Positions 1 to 7,359 are shown, numbered from the stretch's first letter. The stretch is 13,032 bases of DNA from an uncultured Bacteroidales bacterium (GCA_905235775.1 CAJOMY010000035.1:1-13032); one strand, 5' to 3'. Notes: generated from the sequence alone by a model not told the origin. Numbers and translations: made by a program.

Positions 1-255
1 TCACGGCTGCTTCGCTAATATTACCAATATCTTTCTGCTGGTCAGCAAAATAGTAGTACACGCAAGCACGATCTGCATCGTCCCCGTGCTGCCCATACCC
101 TGCAGCACCGCCAGGGCACTGTCCGGGCGCTCGTTGATGTAGGACTCCACGTCATTCAGCGTGCTTTCGACGCGCTGACGCTGCTCCGTATCACAGGCCG
201 CAAGCAATATGGAGGCAAATAGGGATAATAACGCTATTCTGGACAGGCGAAACAT
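1..255 (-). pseudogene. Broken lipoprotein/TPR-type gene start
   Basis: Frame of 84 residues. Residues 1-21 form a lipoprotein signal peptide: basic MFRLSR, a hydrophobic stretch, then lipobox LAAC with Cys21. Residues 22-54 contain NERPDSALAVLQ, the opening helix-turn-helix typical of Bacteroidota lipoproteins with tetratricopeptide-like repeats (family recalled from memory; role often envelope-linked or regulatory, unproven). After about residue 54 the reading frame stops looking like the family and ends at the TGA at bases 1-3. In another frame the same DNA (about 3-92) reads RACVYYYFADQQKDIGNIS, which looks like the next TPR helix pair and is open to the window edge. I infer a small deletion (about 30 residues are missing relative to the family) plus a frameshift, either real decay or a sequencing/assembly error. 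Start chosen at 255 because the signal peptide begins there; upstream in-frame codons overlap the terminator. Confidence 0.55.
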
Positions 256-260
256 ATTTT

Positions 261-291
261 CAAAAATAACGCATTTCCACTGAATATCAAA
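261..291 (-). promoter_or_regulatory. Bacteroidota-type promoter for lipoprotein gene
   Basis: On the minus strand TTTG (288-291) is followed after 19 bases by TATTTTTG (261-268), an exact match to the Bacteroidota -33 TTTG / -7 TAnnTTTG pattern. Only five bases separate the -7 box from the ATG at 255, so transcription would begin at or next to the start codon. The TTTG is the end of the T-tract of the upstream terminator, so terminator and promoter share bases. Pattern match only; no transcript data. Confidence 0.5.
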
Positions 292-316
292 AAAGGCCGT
301 CCCGGAGGGCGGCCTT
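285..316 (-). terminator. Intrinsic terminator after hpf
   Basis: Bases 293-316 form a 10-bp stem (aaggccgtcc / gggcggcctt, one G-T pair) with a four-base loop. Read on the minus strand, the stem is followed at once by a run of T (289-294, overlapping the stem end). This is a textbook rho-independent terminator placed 20 bases after the hpf stop. It is the only strong intrinsic terminator I see on the minus strand in the window, so it may end the whole housekeeping run and perhaps the arabinose cluster above it. Confidence 0.85.
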
Positions 317-335
317 GAAAGGGAGGGAGAACGCA

Positions 336-629
336 TTAGTTCTCGAATTTCTTTTCTTTGACGCGGGTGAGCTTTTCCTTCATCGCGTCCACGGCTTCCG
401 TGATTGCGTTCTCGAAGGTGTCGGCCTCCCGCTCGATGATGAGCTCCTCGCCCGGGATGTGGATCTGGATCTTGGCCAGCTTGCCTTGCTTGAGATGGTC
501 TTCGAGCGCTACCTCGATCTCATCGGCCAGATCCTCGCAGAAGCGGGACAGGCGCGAGACTTTCTTCTCCACGAAGGCGGTGAGCTGCTCGCCGGCTTCG
601 AACTTGAGGGCTTTGAATTTAATCTCCAT
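336..629 (-). CDS. hpf: Ribosome hibernation promoting factor (HPF/RaiA)
   Basis: 97-residue short-form HPF/YfiA (ribosomal subunit interface protein). Family members bind the 30S subunit near the decoding centre and help form inactive 100S ribosomes in stationary phase. The sequence starts MEIKFKALKFEAGEQL, then FVEKKVSRLSRF, a central beta strand with IHIPGEELIIEREADTF, and a basic C-terminal helix (KEKLTRVKEKKFEN), matching the beta-alpha-beta-beta-beta-alpha family in order and length. There is no long C-terminal dimerisation domain. Start 629 fits the usual Bacteroidota N terminus; an ATG at 638 (adding MVT) is the alternative. The start overlaps the end of the recombinase gene by 11 bases, so the two are translationally linked. 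The recombinase-hpf pairing is common in Bacteroidota. The terminator follows directly. Confidence 0.9.
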   Translation of the reverse strand: MEIKFKALKFEAGEQLTAFVEKKVSRLSRFCEDLADEIEVALEDHLKQGKLAKIQIHIPGEELIIEREADTFENAITEAVDAMKEKLTRVKEKKFEN

Positions 630-1665
630 GGTTACCATCGTTTTTTGCCCGTGGGTGGGCGGATTTATAAACTTTTTGCAGTCGCTCGATGGAATTGTGC
701 GTATAGACCTGGGTCGCCGCCAGGGAGCTGTGGCCCAGCAGTTCCTTGATGGAATTGAGGTCCGCTCCCCCGTCCAGCAGCTCCGTCGCCAGCGTATGGC
801 GCAGCACGTGCGGAGACTTGCGGCCGCTGATGCTGCCGACCTGCCCGAGGGCCGCCTTGACCGCCCGGTCCACATAGACCGGATACAGCCGGGCGCCTCG
901 CGGGGTCTGCAGGAGCGGGGCTTCCGGGGACTGGTCCGCGTATTTCAAAGAGTCAACCGATTGTAAATATAACAAAATTTCATCACAAAGCGAATCCGTC
1001 AGCGGAATTTCGCGCATTTTGTCTCCCTTTCCCCGCACGCGCAGCACGCGCCGCGAGAAATCCACGGCATCGCGGTTCAGCGAGATCAGCTCGCTGCGGC
1101 GCAGCCCCGTGCCGTACAGCAGCCCCAGGATCATCCGCTCCAGCCGGTCTTCGTATTTGCCGTATTCCAGCACCCCCTTCGTCCGCTCGAAGTAGTCCTG
1201 CATCGACTCCTCCCGGTAGAACTGCGGCAGGCGTTTCTCCTGCTTCGGCCGCGCCACCAGCCGCACCGGGTTGCTCTCCAGCACGCCCTGTTTCATCAGA
1301 AACTTGCAGAAGCCACTCAGCACGCTCAGATGGAGATTCACCGTCTTCGCGCTCTCCTTCTTCGTATCCATCAGATACACCTCGTAATTTCTGACCGACT
1401 GTACCGACATCGCTTCGCTCCACGGCAAACTGCCTCCTGAAACGTCCGACTGCGTCGGACCCCTCCCACTGCCTTCGGCAGCGGGCACCTCCCTCTTACG
1501 AAGCCGAGGGTGGCTACGGTTTCCGGAGGCAGTTGCCGATTCCGCTGCGCCTGTCGGTTCAACAGCAAAGGCGATATAATCTTCAAGGATTGAACGATAG
1601 ATTTCAACGGTCCGGGGCGAGTAGCGGCGGATGCTCGAAAGATAAGTGAGATATGCGTCAATCAT
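619..1665 (-). CDS. xerC: XerC/XerD-type tyrosine recombinase with in-frame insert
   Basis: 348-residue tyrosine recombinase. The N-terminal core-binding domain (residues 1-140) starts with MIDAYLTYL and YSPRTVEIYRSIL. The C-terminal catalytic domain (about 145-335) keeps the full set: Arg189 (TGLRRSEL), Lys213 (RGKGDK), His286 and Arg289 (HVLRHT), His312 (LGHSS) and Tyr321 (YTH). It should resolve chromosome dimers or act in a related site-specific recombination; XerC versus XerD cannot be told apart here. The normal family length is about 290-310; the excess is explained by a low-complexity stretch at residues 43-80, rich in G, S, R and P, encoded by a large imperfect palindrome (1424-1537). 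The insert lies between the first helices and SVQSVRNYEVYL, so function may be retained, but this is unproven. Its start overlaps the stop of the upstream nucleotidyltransferase gene as ATGA; its end overlaps hpf. Confidence 0.9.
   Translation of the reverse strand: MIDAYLTYLSSIRRYSPRTVEIYRSILEDYIAFAVEPTGAAESATASGNRSHPRLRKREVPAAEGSGRGPTQSDVSGGSLPWSEAMSVQSVRNYEVYLMDTKKESAKTVNLHLSVLSGFCKFLMKQGVLESNPVRLVARPKQEKRLPQFYREESMQDYFERTKGVLEYGKYEDRLERMILGLLYGTGLRRSELISLNRDAVDFSRRVLRVRGKGDKMREIPLTDSLCDEILLYLQSVDSLKYADQSPEAPLLQTPRGARLYPVYVDRAVKAALGQVGSISGRKSPHVLRHTLATELLDGGADLNSIKELLGHSSLAATQVYTHNSIERLQKVYKSAHPRAKNDGNHGD
1424..1537. repeat. 114-bp imperfect palindrome (REP/MITE-like) inside xerC
   Basis: Outer arms: 1428-1443 pairs with 1519-1534 at 15 of 16 positions (aactgcctcc against ggaggcagtt), extended by ggc (1424-1426) and gcc (1535-1537) with one bulged base. 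Inside are three smaller hairpins: gtccgac/gtcggac (1444-1460, perfect 7-bp stem, three-base loop), a ctgcc/ggcag stem with flanking ccc/ggg (1465-1485), and ccctc/gaggg (1491-1510). A further symmetric pair, accgaca (1403-1409) and tgtcggt (1552-1558), may mark a wider element. The length is 38 codons exactly, so the recombinase frame is kept. No clear target-site duplication is visible, and no second copy occurs in this window. I infer a non-autonomous palindromic mobile repeat; its mobility is not shown. Confidence 0.7.
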
Positions 1666-3086
1666 ACCTCATGCAGGCCGAGCCCGGAAGCGTGCTGCCG
1701 CATGAAGGCGTCCGCCTCCTCGAAATTGTTGCCGATGACCCCGTCCAGGATGGCCTCCTTGACCATCTCCTTGAGCAGCCCGATCTCCCGGCAGGGCGGA
1801 ATACCGTACACCCGCATCACATACTCCCCGTCGATCGGATTCTTGAAATTGCGGATCGCGTCCTTCGCCTCCACCTCCACAAGCTTGCGCGCGACCAGTT
1901 CGAAATTGGCACGGATCCGCGCCACCTTCGCCTCGTTCTTCGAGGTGATGTCCGCATTACAGAGGATCATCAGGTCGTCGATGTCGTCGCCGGCGTCGAA
2001 AAGCAGGCGCCGCACGGCGCTGTCCGTGACCTCGTCGTCCACCAGCGCGATGGGACGCAGGTGCAGCCGCACAAGCTTCTGGACGTACTTCATCTCGTCC
2101 AGCGGCAGGCGCAGGCGATCAAAAATCTTCGGGACCATCCGGGCGCCGACCACCTCGTGGCCATGAAAAGTCCAGCCGACGGCCGGATCGTAACGCTTGC
2201 TGGCAGGTTTGCCGATATCGTGCAGCAGCGCCGCCCACCGGAGATAGAGTTTTTCAGATTTCTCCGCTACGTTCGTGAGGACGGCCAGCGAATGTGCGAA
2301 GTTGTCCTTGTGACCGCGGCCGTCCACGGTCTCCACCCCCTTGAGGGCGAGCAGTTCCGGCAGCACGTGAGCGAGCAACCCCGCCTCGTCCATCAGGCGG
2401 AAAGCCATCGCGGGATCGTCCGCCGCGAGCATCTTGTTCAGCTCCTCGGCGATGCGCTCGCAGGAAAGGATACGCAGGCGGTCCGCCATCCGGCGCATGG
2501 ACGCCATCGACTCGGGAACGATGGTGAAAGGATGCTCCGGGGTGGACAGCCGGGTCGCGAATCGCACCGCGCGCAGCATGCGCAGCGGGTCGTCGGAATA
2601 GGTCGTGTCCGGGTCGAGCGGCGTGCGGATGATGCCGTCATTGAGGTCGCGGATGCCGCCGAAGGGGTCCACCAGGGCCCCGAAGTCCTCCGCCTGCAGC
2701 GAGAAGGCCATCGCATTGATGGTGAAGTCCCGGCGCTGCTGGTCGTCCTCCAGGGTGCCGTTCTCCACGATGGGTTTGCGCGACTCGCGGCGATACGACT
2801 CCTTGCGCGCGCCGACGAACTCCACCTCGTCGCCGCGGAAATGCAGCATGGCCGTGCCGAAATTCTTGAAATAAGAGACGTGCTGCTTCGTCTTCTCTCC
2901 CACGGCCTTCGCGAAGTCGATGCCGCTCCCCTCCACGACGATGTCGATGTCGGCGCGCGGGCGCCCCAGGAAGCAGTCCCGCACGAAGCCCCCGATCACG
3001 AAGGCACGCACCCCCCGCTCGGCAGCGACTTCGCTGACGATGCGGAAGATCTCTCGATCCAGGAACTGGGCGGTTATCGTGGACAT
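1662..3086 (-). CDS. cca: CCA-adding enzyme/poly(A) polymerase family protein with HD domain
   Basis: 474-residue class II nucleotidyltransferase, most likely the tRNA CCA-adding enzyme that builds or repairs tRNA 3' ends from CTP and ATP. Visible motifs: GGFVRD (32-37), the metal-binding DIDIVV (46-51), RRDFTINAMA (118-127), and the neck motif DDPLRMLRAVRFA (165-177). An RNA- and primer-binding domain (about 180-250) follows, then an HD phosphohydrolase domain with His265, HD at 289-290 (LLHDIGK) and FHGHE (308-311). HD domains in this family act on 2',3'-cyclic phosphates or as phosphatases. Length and order match Bacteroidota homologues annotated as CCA transferases; poly(A) polymerase activity is the alternative. 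Start at 3086 overlaps the previous gene by 13 bases; the stop overlaps the recombinase start as ATGA, suggesting coupled translation. Confidence 0.88.
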   Translation of the reverse strand: MSTITAQFLDREIFRIVSEVAAERGVRAFVIGGFVRDCFLGRPRADIDIVVEGSGIDFAKAVGEKTKQHVSYFKNFGTAMLHFRGDEVEFVGARKESYRRESRKPIVENGTLEDDQQRRDFTINAMAFSLQAEDFGALVDPFGGIRDLNDGIIRTPLDPDTTYSDDPLRMLRAVRFATRLSTPEHPFTIVPESMASMRRMADRLRILSCERIAEELNKMLAADDPAMAFRLMDEAGLLAHVLPELLALKGVETVDGRGHKDNFAHSLAVLTNVAEKSEKLYLRWAALLHDIGKPASKRYDPAVGWTFHGHEVVGARMVPKIFDRLRLPLDEMKYVQKLVRLHLRPIALVDDEVTDSAVRRLLFDAGDDIDDLMILCNADITSKNEAKVARIRANFELVARKLVEVEAKDAIRNFKNPIDGEYVMRVYGIPPCREIGLLKEMVKEAILDGVIGNNFEEADAFMRQHASGLGLHEV

Positions 3087-3475
3087 AGCATCTCTTCATA
3101 AGTGGGGACCTGCTCCGTCGGGACGAAGCGCTCCCCTTCCAGACGGTAAAGATACGTCTTTTTTCCATTAGTAAGAAACAGCCAGCGCACGCCGAGCACG
3201 GCATTGTAACGCATGGCCTGCTCCACGACGCGGGCGTCAAGCGCCACCTCGGGGCGCTTGCACTCCACCACCGCCAGCGGCGCGCCGGCGCGGTCGTAGA
3301 CCAGGATGTCCGCCCGCCAGGCCTTGGCGCCGAACTTGAAACCCACTTCGCTCATCATCATGTGCTCCGGCACGCCGAACGAATCCCGAAGCTGTATGAT
3401 AAACCACTGCCGCACCCGTTCCTCGGGTGTGGCAGTGACTTCTCGTTTGCGGAGCGGGTCCCAGATCAGCTCCAT
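3074..3475 (-). CDS. Stand-alone HsdR N-terminal-like (PD-(D/E)XK fold) protein
   Basis: 133 residues resembling the HsdR_N_2 domain, the N-terminal nuclease-like domain of type I restriction R subunits, but with no helicase portion and no hsdM or hsdS nearby. Nuclease-fold residues are visible: a helix beginning PEERVRQWFIIQL (17-29), Asp56 (RADILVYD), Glu71-x-Lys73 (VVECKRP) and Gln86 in the following helix (VVEQAMRYN), then strands LFLTNGKKTYLYRLEG. Small proteins of this kind are widespread in Bacteroidota and their function is not established, so I do not call it a restriction enzyme. It starts six bases after the kinase stop and ends 13 bases inside the CCA-enzyme gene, so it bridges the arabinose cluster and the housekeeping run. 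Confidence 0.82.
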   Translation of the reverse strand: MELIWDPLRKREVTATPEERVRQWFIIQLRDSFGVPEHMMMSEVGFKFGAKAWRADILVYDRAGAPLAVVECKRPEVALDARVVEQAMRYNAVLGVRWLFLTNGKKTYLYRLEGERFVPTEQVPTYEEMLCPR

Positions 3476-3481
3476 GCCGGA

Positions 3482-5068
3482 TTATTTCTTGCAGCGCACG
3501 GCGGCTTCCTCGATCGGGAACGCAGCCTTGTAGTTTTCGAGGTATGCCTCGAAACCGGCTACGTCCGCAGGATCGGGCGCAATCTCCGTGCCCGTATTGC
3601 CGGAGAAGACGATCTCGTCCAGAAAGTCGGGCAGGCTCATCCCGCTGCAGTTGTTCACAAGGAACGAAGCCAGCAGGGCGATGCCCCAGGCGCCGCCTTC
3701 CCCCGCCGTCTCCATCACGGAAATCGGCGAATTCAGCGCGGCGGCGAGGAACTTCTGGCCCACGACCGGAGTCTTGAACAGCCCGCCGTGGCCCGTGATC
3801 CGCTCCACCTTGACCTGCTCCTCGCGAAACAGCACGTCGTTGCCGATCTTCAGCACCGCAATGGAGCCGTACAGCTGTGCGCGGAAGAAATTGGCCAGCG
3901 TGAAGTTGTCGTTCGCGCCGCGCACGAACAGCGGTCGCCCCTCGGCGAAACCCGTCACAGGCTCGCCGGAGACGTAGTTGAAGGCCACCAGGCCGCCGCA
4001 GTCGGGATCGCCCTGGAGGGCTTCCGTGTACAGCCGGCCGTAGATATTGTTGTCCTCGGCACCCAGCAGCTGCTGGTATTCGCGGAACATCTTCACCCAG
4101 GCGTTGAGCTCGGACGTGCAATTGTTGCAATGCACCATGGCGACGAGATTGCCGTCCGGCGTCGTGACGATGTCGATCATCTCGTTCGGCTTGGAAAGTT
4201 CCTTCTCCAGGACGATCATCGAGAAGGAGGAAGTGCCGGCCGAGACGTTGCCCGTGCGGGGACGGACGGCGTTGGTCGCCACCATGCCGGTGCCGGCGTC
4301 ACCCTCCGGGGGACACAGCGGCACGCCGGCATGCAGGTGGCCCGAGATGTCCAGGCGCTTGGCGCCGGTCTCCGTCAGGCAACCGGCCGCTTCGCCGGCC
4401 TGCAGCACCCTGGGCAGGATGTCGCGCAGCTTCCAGCGGAACTTGTACGGGGCCACGAGTTTCTCGAACTTCTCCACCATGTCGGCGCGATAGTTCCCGG
4501 TCCCGGGATCGACGGGCAGCATGCCGGAGGCGTCGCCGACGCCCAGGACCTTCTCTCCGGTCAGCTTCCAGTGGATGTAGCCGGCGAGGGTGGTCAGATA
4601 ACCGATATCCTGCACGTGGGCCTCTCCGTTCAGGATGGCCTGATACAGGTGCGAGATGCTCCAGCGGAGCGGAATGTTGTAAACAAAGAGCTTGGAGAGC
4701 TCCGCGGCGGCGGGCCCTGTGTTGGTGTTGCGCCAGGTGCGGAACGGGGCGAGCAGGTGGCCTTCTTTGTTGAAGGGCATGTAGCCGTGCATCATGGCGC
4801 TGATGCCGATGGCGGCGAGGTGCTCGATCTCCAGGTCGTAACGCTTTTTCACGTCGGCGCGAAGGTCGGAGTAGCATTGCTGCAGACCGAACCAGATCAC
4901 CTCCTTGCTATAGGTCCAGAGGCCGTCCACGAGCTGGTTTTCCCACTCGAAGCTGCCTTGGGCGATGGGGATGTGGTCTTCGTCCACAAGCACCGCCTTG
5001 ATGCGGGTGGAGCCGAACTCGATACCGAGGACGGCCTTGCCGCTTTCGATGGTTTTTCTTGCGTCCAT
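3482..5068 (-). CDS. araB: FGGY carbohydrate kinase, probable L-ribulokinase
   Basis: 528-residue FGGY-family sugar kinase. The first ATPase-like domain begins with GIEFGSTRIKAVLVDE (15-30); TWRN (111-114) and GDAS (178-181) lie in the sugar-site region; the second domain starts near GDAGTGM (256-262) with GTSS (278-281), and has the adenosine-site GHGG (426-429) and GEGGAWGIAL (456-465). Sequence alone would allow xylulokinase, but its place three bases after araA and downstream of araD argues for L-ribulose + ATP to L-ribulose 5-phosphate. This is the larger, xylulokinase-like type of ribulokinase used in Bacteroidota arabinose clusters (recalled family knowledge), rather than a close match to E. 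coli AraB. There is no Shine-Dalgarno before the ATG. The protein should be cytosolic. It ends six bases before the HsdR_N-like gene with no terminator between. Confidence 0.85.
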   Translation of the reverse strand: MDARKTIESGKAVLGIEFGSTRIKAVLVDEDHIPIAQGSFEWENQLVDGLWTYSKEVIWFGLQQCYSDLRADVKKRYDLEIEHLAAIGISAMMHGYMPFNKEGHLLAPFRTWRNTNTGPAAAELSKLFVYNIPLRWSISHLYQAILNGEAHVQDIGYLTTLAGYIHWKLTGEKVLGVGDASGMLPVDPGTGNYRADMVEKFEKLVAPYKFRWKLRDILPRVLQAGEAAGCLTETGAKRLDISGHLHAGVPLCPPEGDAGTGMVATNAVRPRTGNVSAGTSSFSMIVLEKELSKPNEMIDIVTTPDGNLVAMVHCNNCTSELNAWVKMFREYQQLLGAEDNNIYGRLYTEALQGDPDCGGLVAFNYVSGEPVTGFAEGRPLFVRGANDNFTLANFFRAQLYGSIAVLKIGNDVLFREEQVKVERITGHGGLFKTPVVGQKFLAAALNSPISVMETAGEGGAWGIALLASFLVNNCSGMSLPDFLDEIVFSGNTGTEIAPDPADVAGFEAYLENYKAAFPIEEAAVRCKK

Positions 5069-5071
5069 GGC

Positions 5072-6607
5072 TTATTTGAGCGCCTTGTTCAGCATGTAAT
5101 AAACCTCGTTCATCCGGAGTTCCTTCTTGAACGCTGGGATGGTGGTATTCTTGTCGATATGCACGAACTCGATACCGGTCATCTCGGCAAAGTCGTCCCA
5201 ATATTCCGCCGTGATGTCGTAGCTGAAAGCGGAATGGTGCGTGCCGCCGGCCAGGATCCAGGCGCCGGCGCCCACCTCGAAGGTCGGCTGCGGCACCCAA
5301 AGGGCGGAAGCGACGGGGAGCTTGGGCATCGGATTGGGCTCGATGCACTCCACGTCCTGCGCGATCAGGCGGAAGCGGTTGCCCAGGTCCACGACCGTGG
5401 CCTTGATGCCGGGGCCGGTCTTCGAAGTGAAGACCAGACGGGCGGTCTGCTGCTTGCGGATACCAATACCAAGGAAATGCACTTCCAGCTTGGGTTTGTC
5501 GCTCGCAATCATCGGGCAGATCTCCAGCATATGGCTCTGCAGGCAGGAAGACCGGTCACCGGCGAAATTGAGGGTGTAGTCTTCGAGGAAGGAGCAGCCC
5601 GTCGGCAGGCCCTGGGACATCACCCAGAGGGTGCGGTACAGGCAGGCGGTCTTCCAGTCGCCTTCGGCGCCGAAGCCGTATCCTTCCTCCATCAGGCGCT
5701 GCGAAGCGAGACCCGGAATCTGGTCGAAGCCGCAGAAGTCCGGGGCGGTCACGTCGGCGTCGCCCAGGTCATCGAAATTGGTGGTGAAGGCCGTGGCGCC
5801 CTCGTCCTGGAGGACGCGGCGCAGGGCAATCTCCGCCCGGGCGCTGTTGCGCACCTTCTCCCAGTACACCTGCTCGCCGGACTCGTCGATCTTGATCGTA
5901 TAGAGCTTCTTGTACTCCTCGACGAGGGCGTCGGTCTCGGCGTCGGTGACCTTCTTATAATACTCCATCAAAGAGGAGACCGGGTAGTAGTCCACATGGT
6001 AGCCGAGGCGCTGCTCGAATTCCACGCGGTCGCCGTCGGTCACGGCGACGTTGTTCATGTTCATGCCGAACATCAGGCAGCGGACATTTCTGGCATCCGC
6101 CACGCCGGCGGCCACGCGAGCCCACACGGCGATCTTCTGCCGGGCCTCGGCGCTCTTCCAGTAGCCGACGACGACCTTGCGCGGCACGCGCATGCGGGTG
6201 CAGATGTGGCCGAACTCGATGTCACCGTGGGCGCTCTGGTTCAGGTTCATGAAGTCCATGTCGATGGAGTCCCAGGGAATCTCGGCGTTGTACTGGGTGT
6301 GGAAATGCAGCAGCGGCTTCTCCAGAGCCTGGAGGCCCTTGATCCACATCTTGGCCGGCGAGAAAGTATGCATCCAGGTGATGACGCCGACACACTTGGG
6401 ATCGTTGTTGGCGGCTTTCATCACGTCTTCCACCTCACGGCTGCTGTTGGCCGTGCCTTTATAGACAATCCTGACCGGAATGTCACCGGAGGCGTTCAGG
6501 CCTTCGACCATCTCCTTGGAATGTCCGTCCACGGCGACGACGGCGTCTCCGCCATAGAGGAGCTGGGCGCCGGTCACCCACCATAATTCGCAATTTTCAA
6601 ATGCCAT
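5072..6607 (-). CDS. araA: L-arabinose isomerase
   Basis: 511 residues, about the usual 500 of AraA. It interconverts L-arabinose and L-ribulose with a divalent metal, normally Mn2+. Recognisable blocks: WWVTGAQLLYG (9-19), ITWMHTFSPAKMWI (76-89), LLHFHTQYN (99-107), AFTTNFDDL (273-281), GFGAEGDWKTA (311-321, metal-ligand Glu315), FLEDYTLNF (340-348, Glu342), SHMLEICP (358-365, His359) and GGTHHSAFSYD (454-464, His457-458). All four positions equivalent to the E. coli metal and catalytic residues are present, so activity is likely. The start at 6607 gives the standard N terminus; no Shine-Dalgarno is visible upstream. It lies 20 bases after araD and three bases before the kinase gene, fitting one transcript. 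Confidence 0.97.
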   Translation of the reverse strand: MAFENCELWWVTGAQLLYGGDAVVAVDGHSKEMVEGLNASGDIPVRIVYKGTANSSREVEDVMKAANNDPKCVGVITWMHTFSPAKMWIKGLQALEKPLLHFHTQYNAEIPWDSIDMDFMNLNQSAHGDIEFGHICTRMRVPRKVVVGYWKSAEARQKIAVWARVAAGVADARNVRCLMFGMNMNNVAVTDGDRVEFEQRLGYHVDYYPVSSLMEYYKKVTDAETDALVEEYKKLYTIKIDESGEQVYWEKVRNSARAEIALRRVLQDEGATAFTTNFDDLGDADVTAPDFCGFDQIPGLASQRLMEEGYGFGAEGDWKTACLYRTLWVMSQGLPTGCSFLEDYTLNFAGDRSSCLQSHMLEICPMIASDKPKLEVHFLGIGIRKQQTARLVFTSKTGPGIKATVVDLGNRFRLIAQDVECIEPNPMPKLPVASALWVPQPTFEVGAGAWILAGGTHHSAFSYDITAEYWDDFAEMTGIEFVHIDKNTTIPAFKKELRMNEVYYMLNKALK

Positions 6608-6627
6608 ATTGTTTGTAAATTTATATG

Positions 6628-7356
6628 TTATTTTTTCTTCTGTCCGTAGTAGGCGTTGGGGCCATGCTTGCGGCTGTAATGCTTCTCGATGAGGAGCTTG
6701 TTCATCGTGGGCGCAAAATTCGTGATGTAGATGCCGTTCAGCTTCACCGAGGTGTTGATCTTCACGGCGATGGAGGCCATCTTGGCCACTTCTTCCAGCA
6801 CGACGGCGTTGTGCACCGCGTTGTCGGCGTCCGTGCCCCAGGTGAAGGGGCCGTGGTTGCGCACCAGCACCGCCGGCGTATCGTCCGGACTCAGCTGCCT
6901 GAAGCGCTCGACGATGACGTTGCCCGTCTCCTTCTCATATTCGCCGAAGACCTCCGCCTTCTTCATGTTACGCGTGCAGGGGATGTCGCCGTGGAAGTAG
7001 TCGGCGTGGGTCGTCCCGAGGCTCGGGATGTCCACGCCGGCCTGGGCCCAGGCCGTGGCGTAGGTCGAATGCGTGTGCACCACGCCCCCGATGTTCGGGA
7101 AAGCCTTGTAGAGCACCAGGTGCGTCGGCGTGTCGGACGAAGGATTCAGCTCCCCTTCCACGATCCTGCCATCCAGGTCCACGACGACCATGTCGGACGG
7201 CTTCATGTGGTCATAGCTGACTCCGGAGGGTTTGATGACCACCAGGCCGCTCGCGCGGTCGATGGCGGACACATTGCCCCAGGTGAAGATGACAAGACCA
7301 TGCCGGACCAAATCGAGATTGGCCCGGCATACCTTTTCTTTCAATGCTTCAAGCAT
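6628..7356 (-). CDS. araD: L-ribulose-5-phosphate 4-epimerase
   Basis: 242 residues of the class II aldolase/AraD family. It converts L-ribulose 5-phosphate to D-xylulose 5-phosphate, the last step of bacterial arabinose catabolism, feeding the pentose phosphate pathway. The zinc ligands are visible as His94 and His96 (VVHTHSTYA) and His168 (VRNHGPFTWG). Asp119 (TTHADYF) and Tyr227 (EKHYSRKHG) align with the catalytic Asp120 and Tyr229 of E. coli AraD. The phosphate-site segments TWGNVS (25-30) and PSGVSYD (43-49) are also intact, and the C terminus KHGPNAYYGQ is near-diagnostic of AraD rather than fuculose aldolase. It starts three bases after the symporter stop. Confidence 0.96.
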   Translation of the reverse strand: MLEALKEKVCRANLDLVRHGLVIFTWGNVSAIDRASGLVVIKPSGVSYDHMKPSDMVVVDLDGRIVEGELNPSSDTPTHLVLYKAFPNIGGVVHTHSTYATAWAQAGVDIPSLGTTHADYFHGDIPCTRNMKKAEVFGEYEKETGNVIVERFRQLSPDDTPAVLVRNHGPFTWGTDADNAVHNAVVLEEVAKMASIAVKINTSVKLNGIYITNFAPTMNKLLIEKHYSRKHGPNAYYGQKKK

Positions 7357-7359
7357 AGA

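Noticed and set aside
336..875. Longer 179-residue version of HPF
   Set aside because: The extra N terminus is an out-of-frame reading of the recombinase C terminus; family length and start motif put the ATG at 629.
1444..1510. Hairpins in the recombinase gene as a transcription terminator
   Set aside because: No T-run follows on either strand, and the reading frame continues through; better explained as an inserted palindromic repeat.
1653..3101. 482-codon plus-strand open frame opposite the CCA-enzyme gene
   Set aside because: Mirror of the minus-strand gene, whose nucleotidyltransferase and HD motifs are unambiguous.
3074..3475. Type I restriction R subunit
   Set aside because: Only the N-terminal nuclease-like domain is present, with no helicase, methylase or specificity genes alongside.
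3362..6586. 1074-codon plus-strand open frame across the kinase and araA genes
   Set aside because: It is exactly antisense to two genes with intact catalytic motifs. Stop-free antisense frames are expected in GC-rich DNA; the translation has no recognisable domain.
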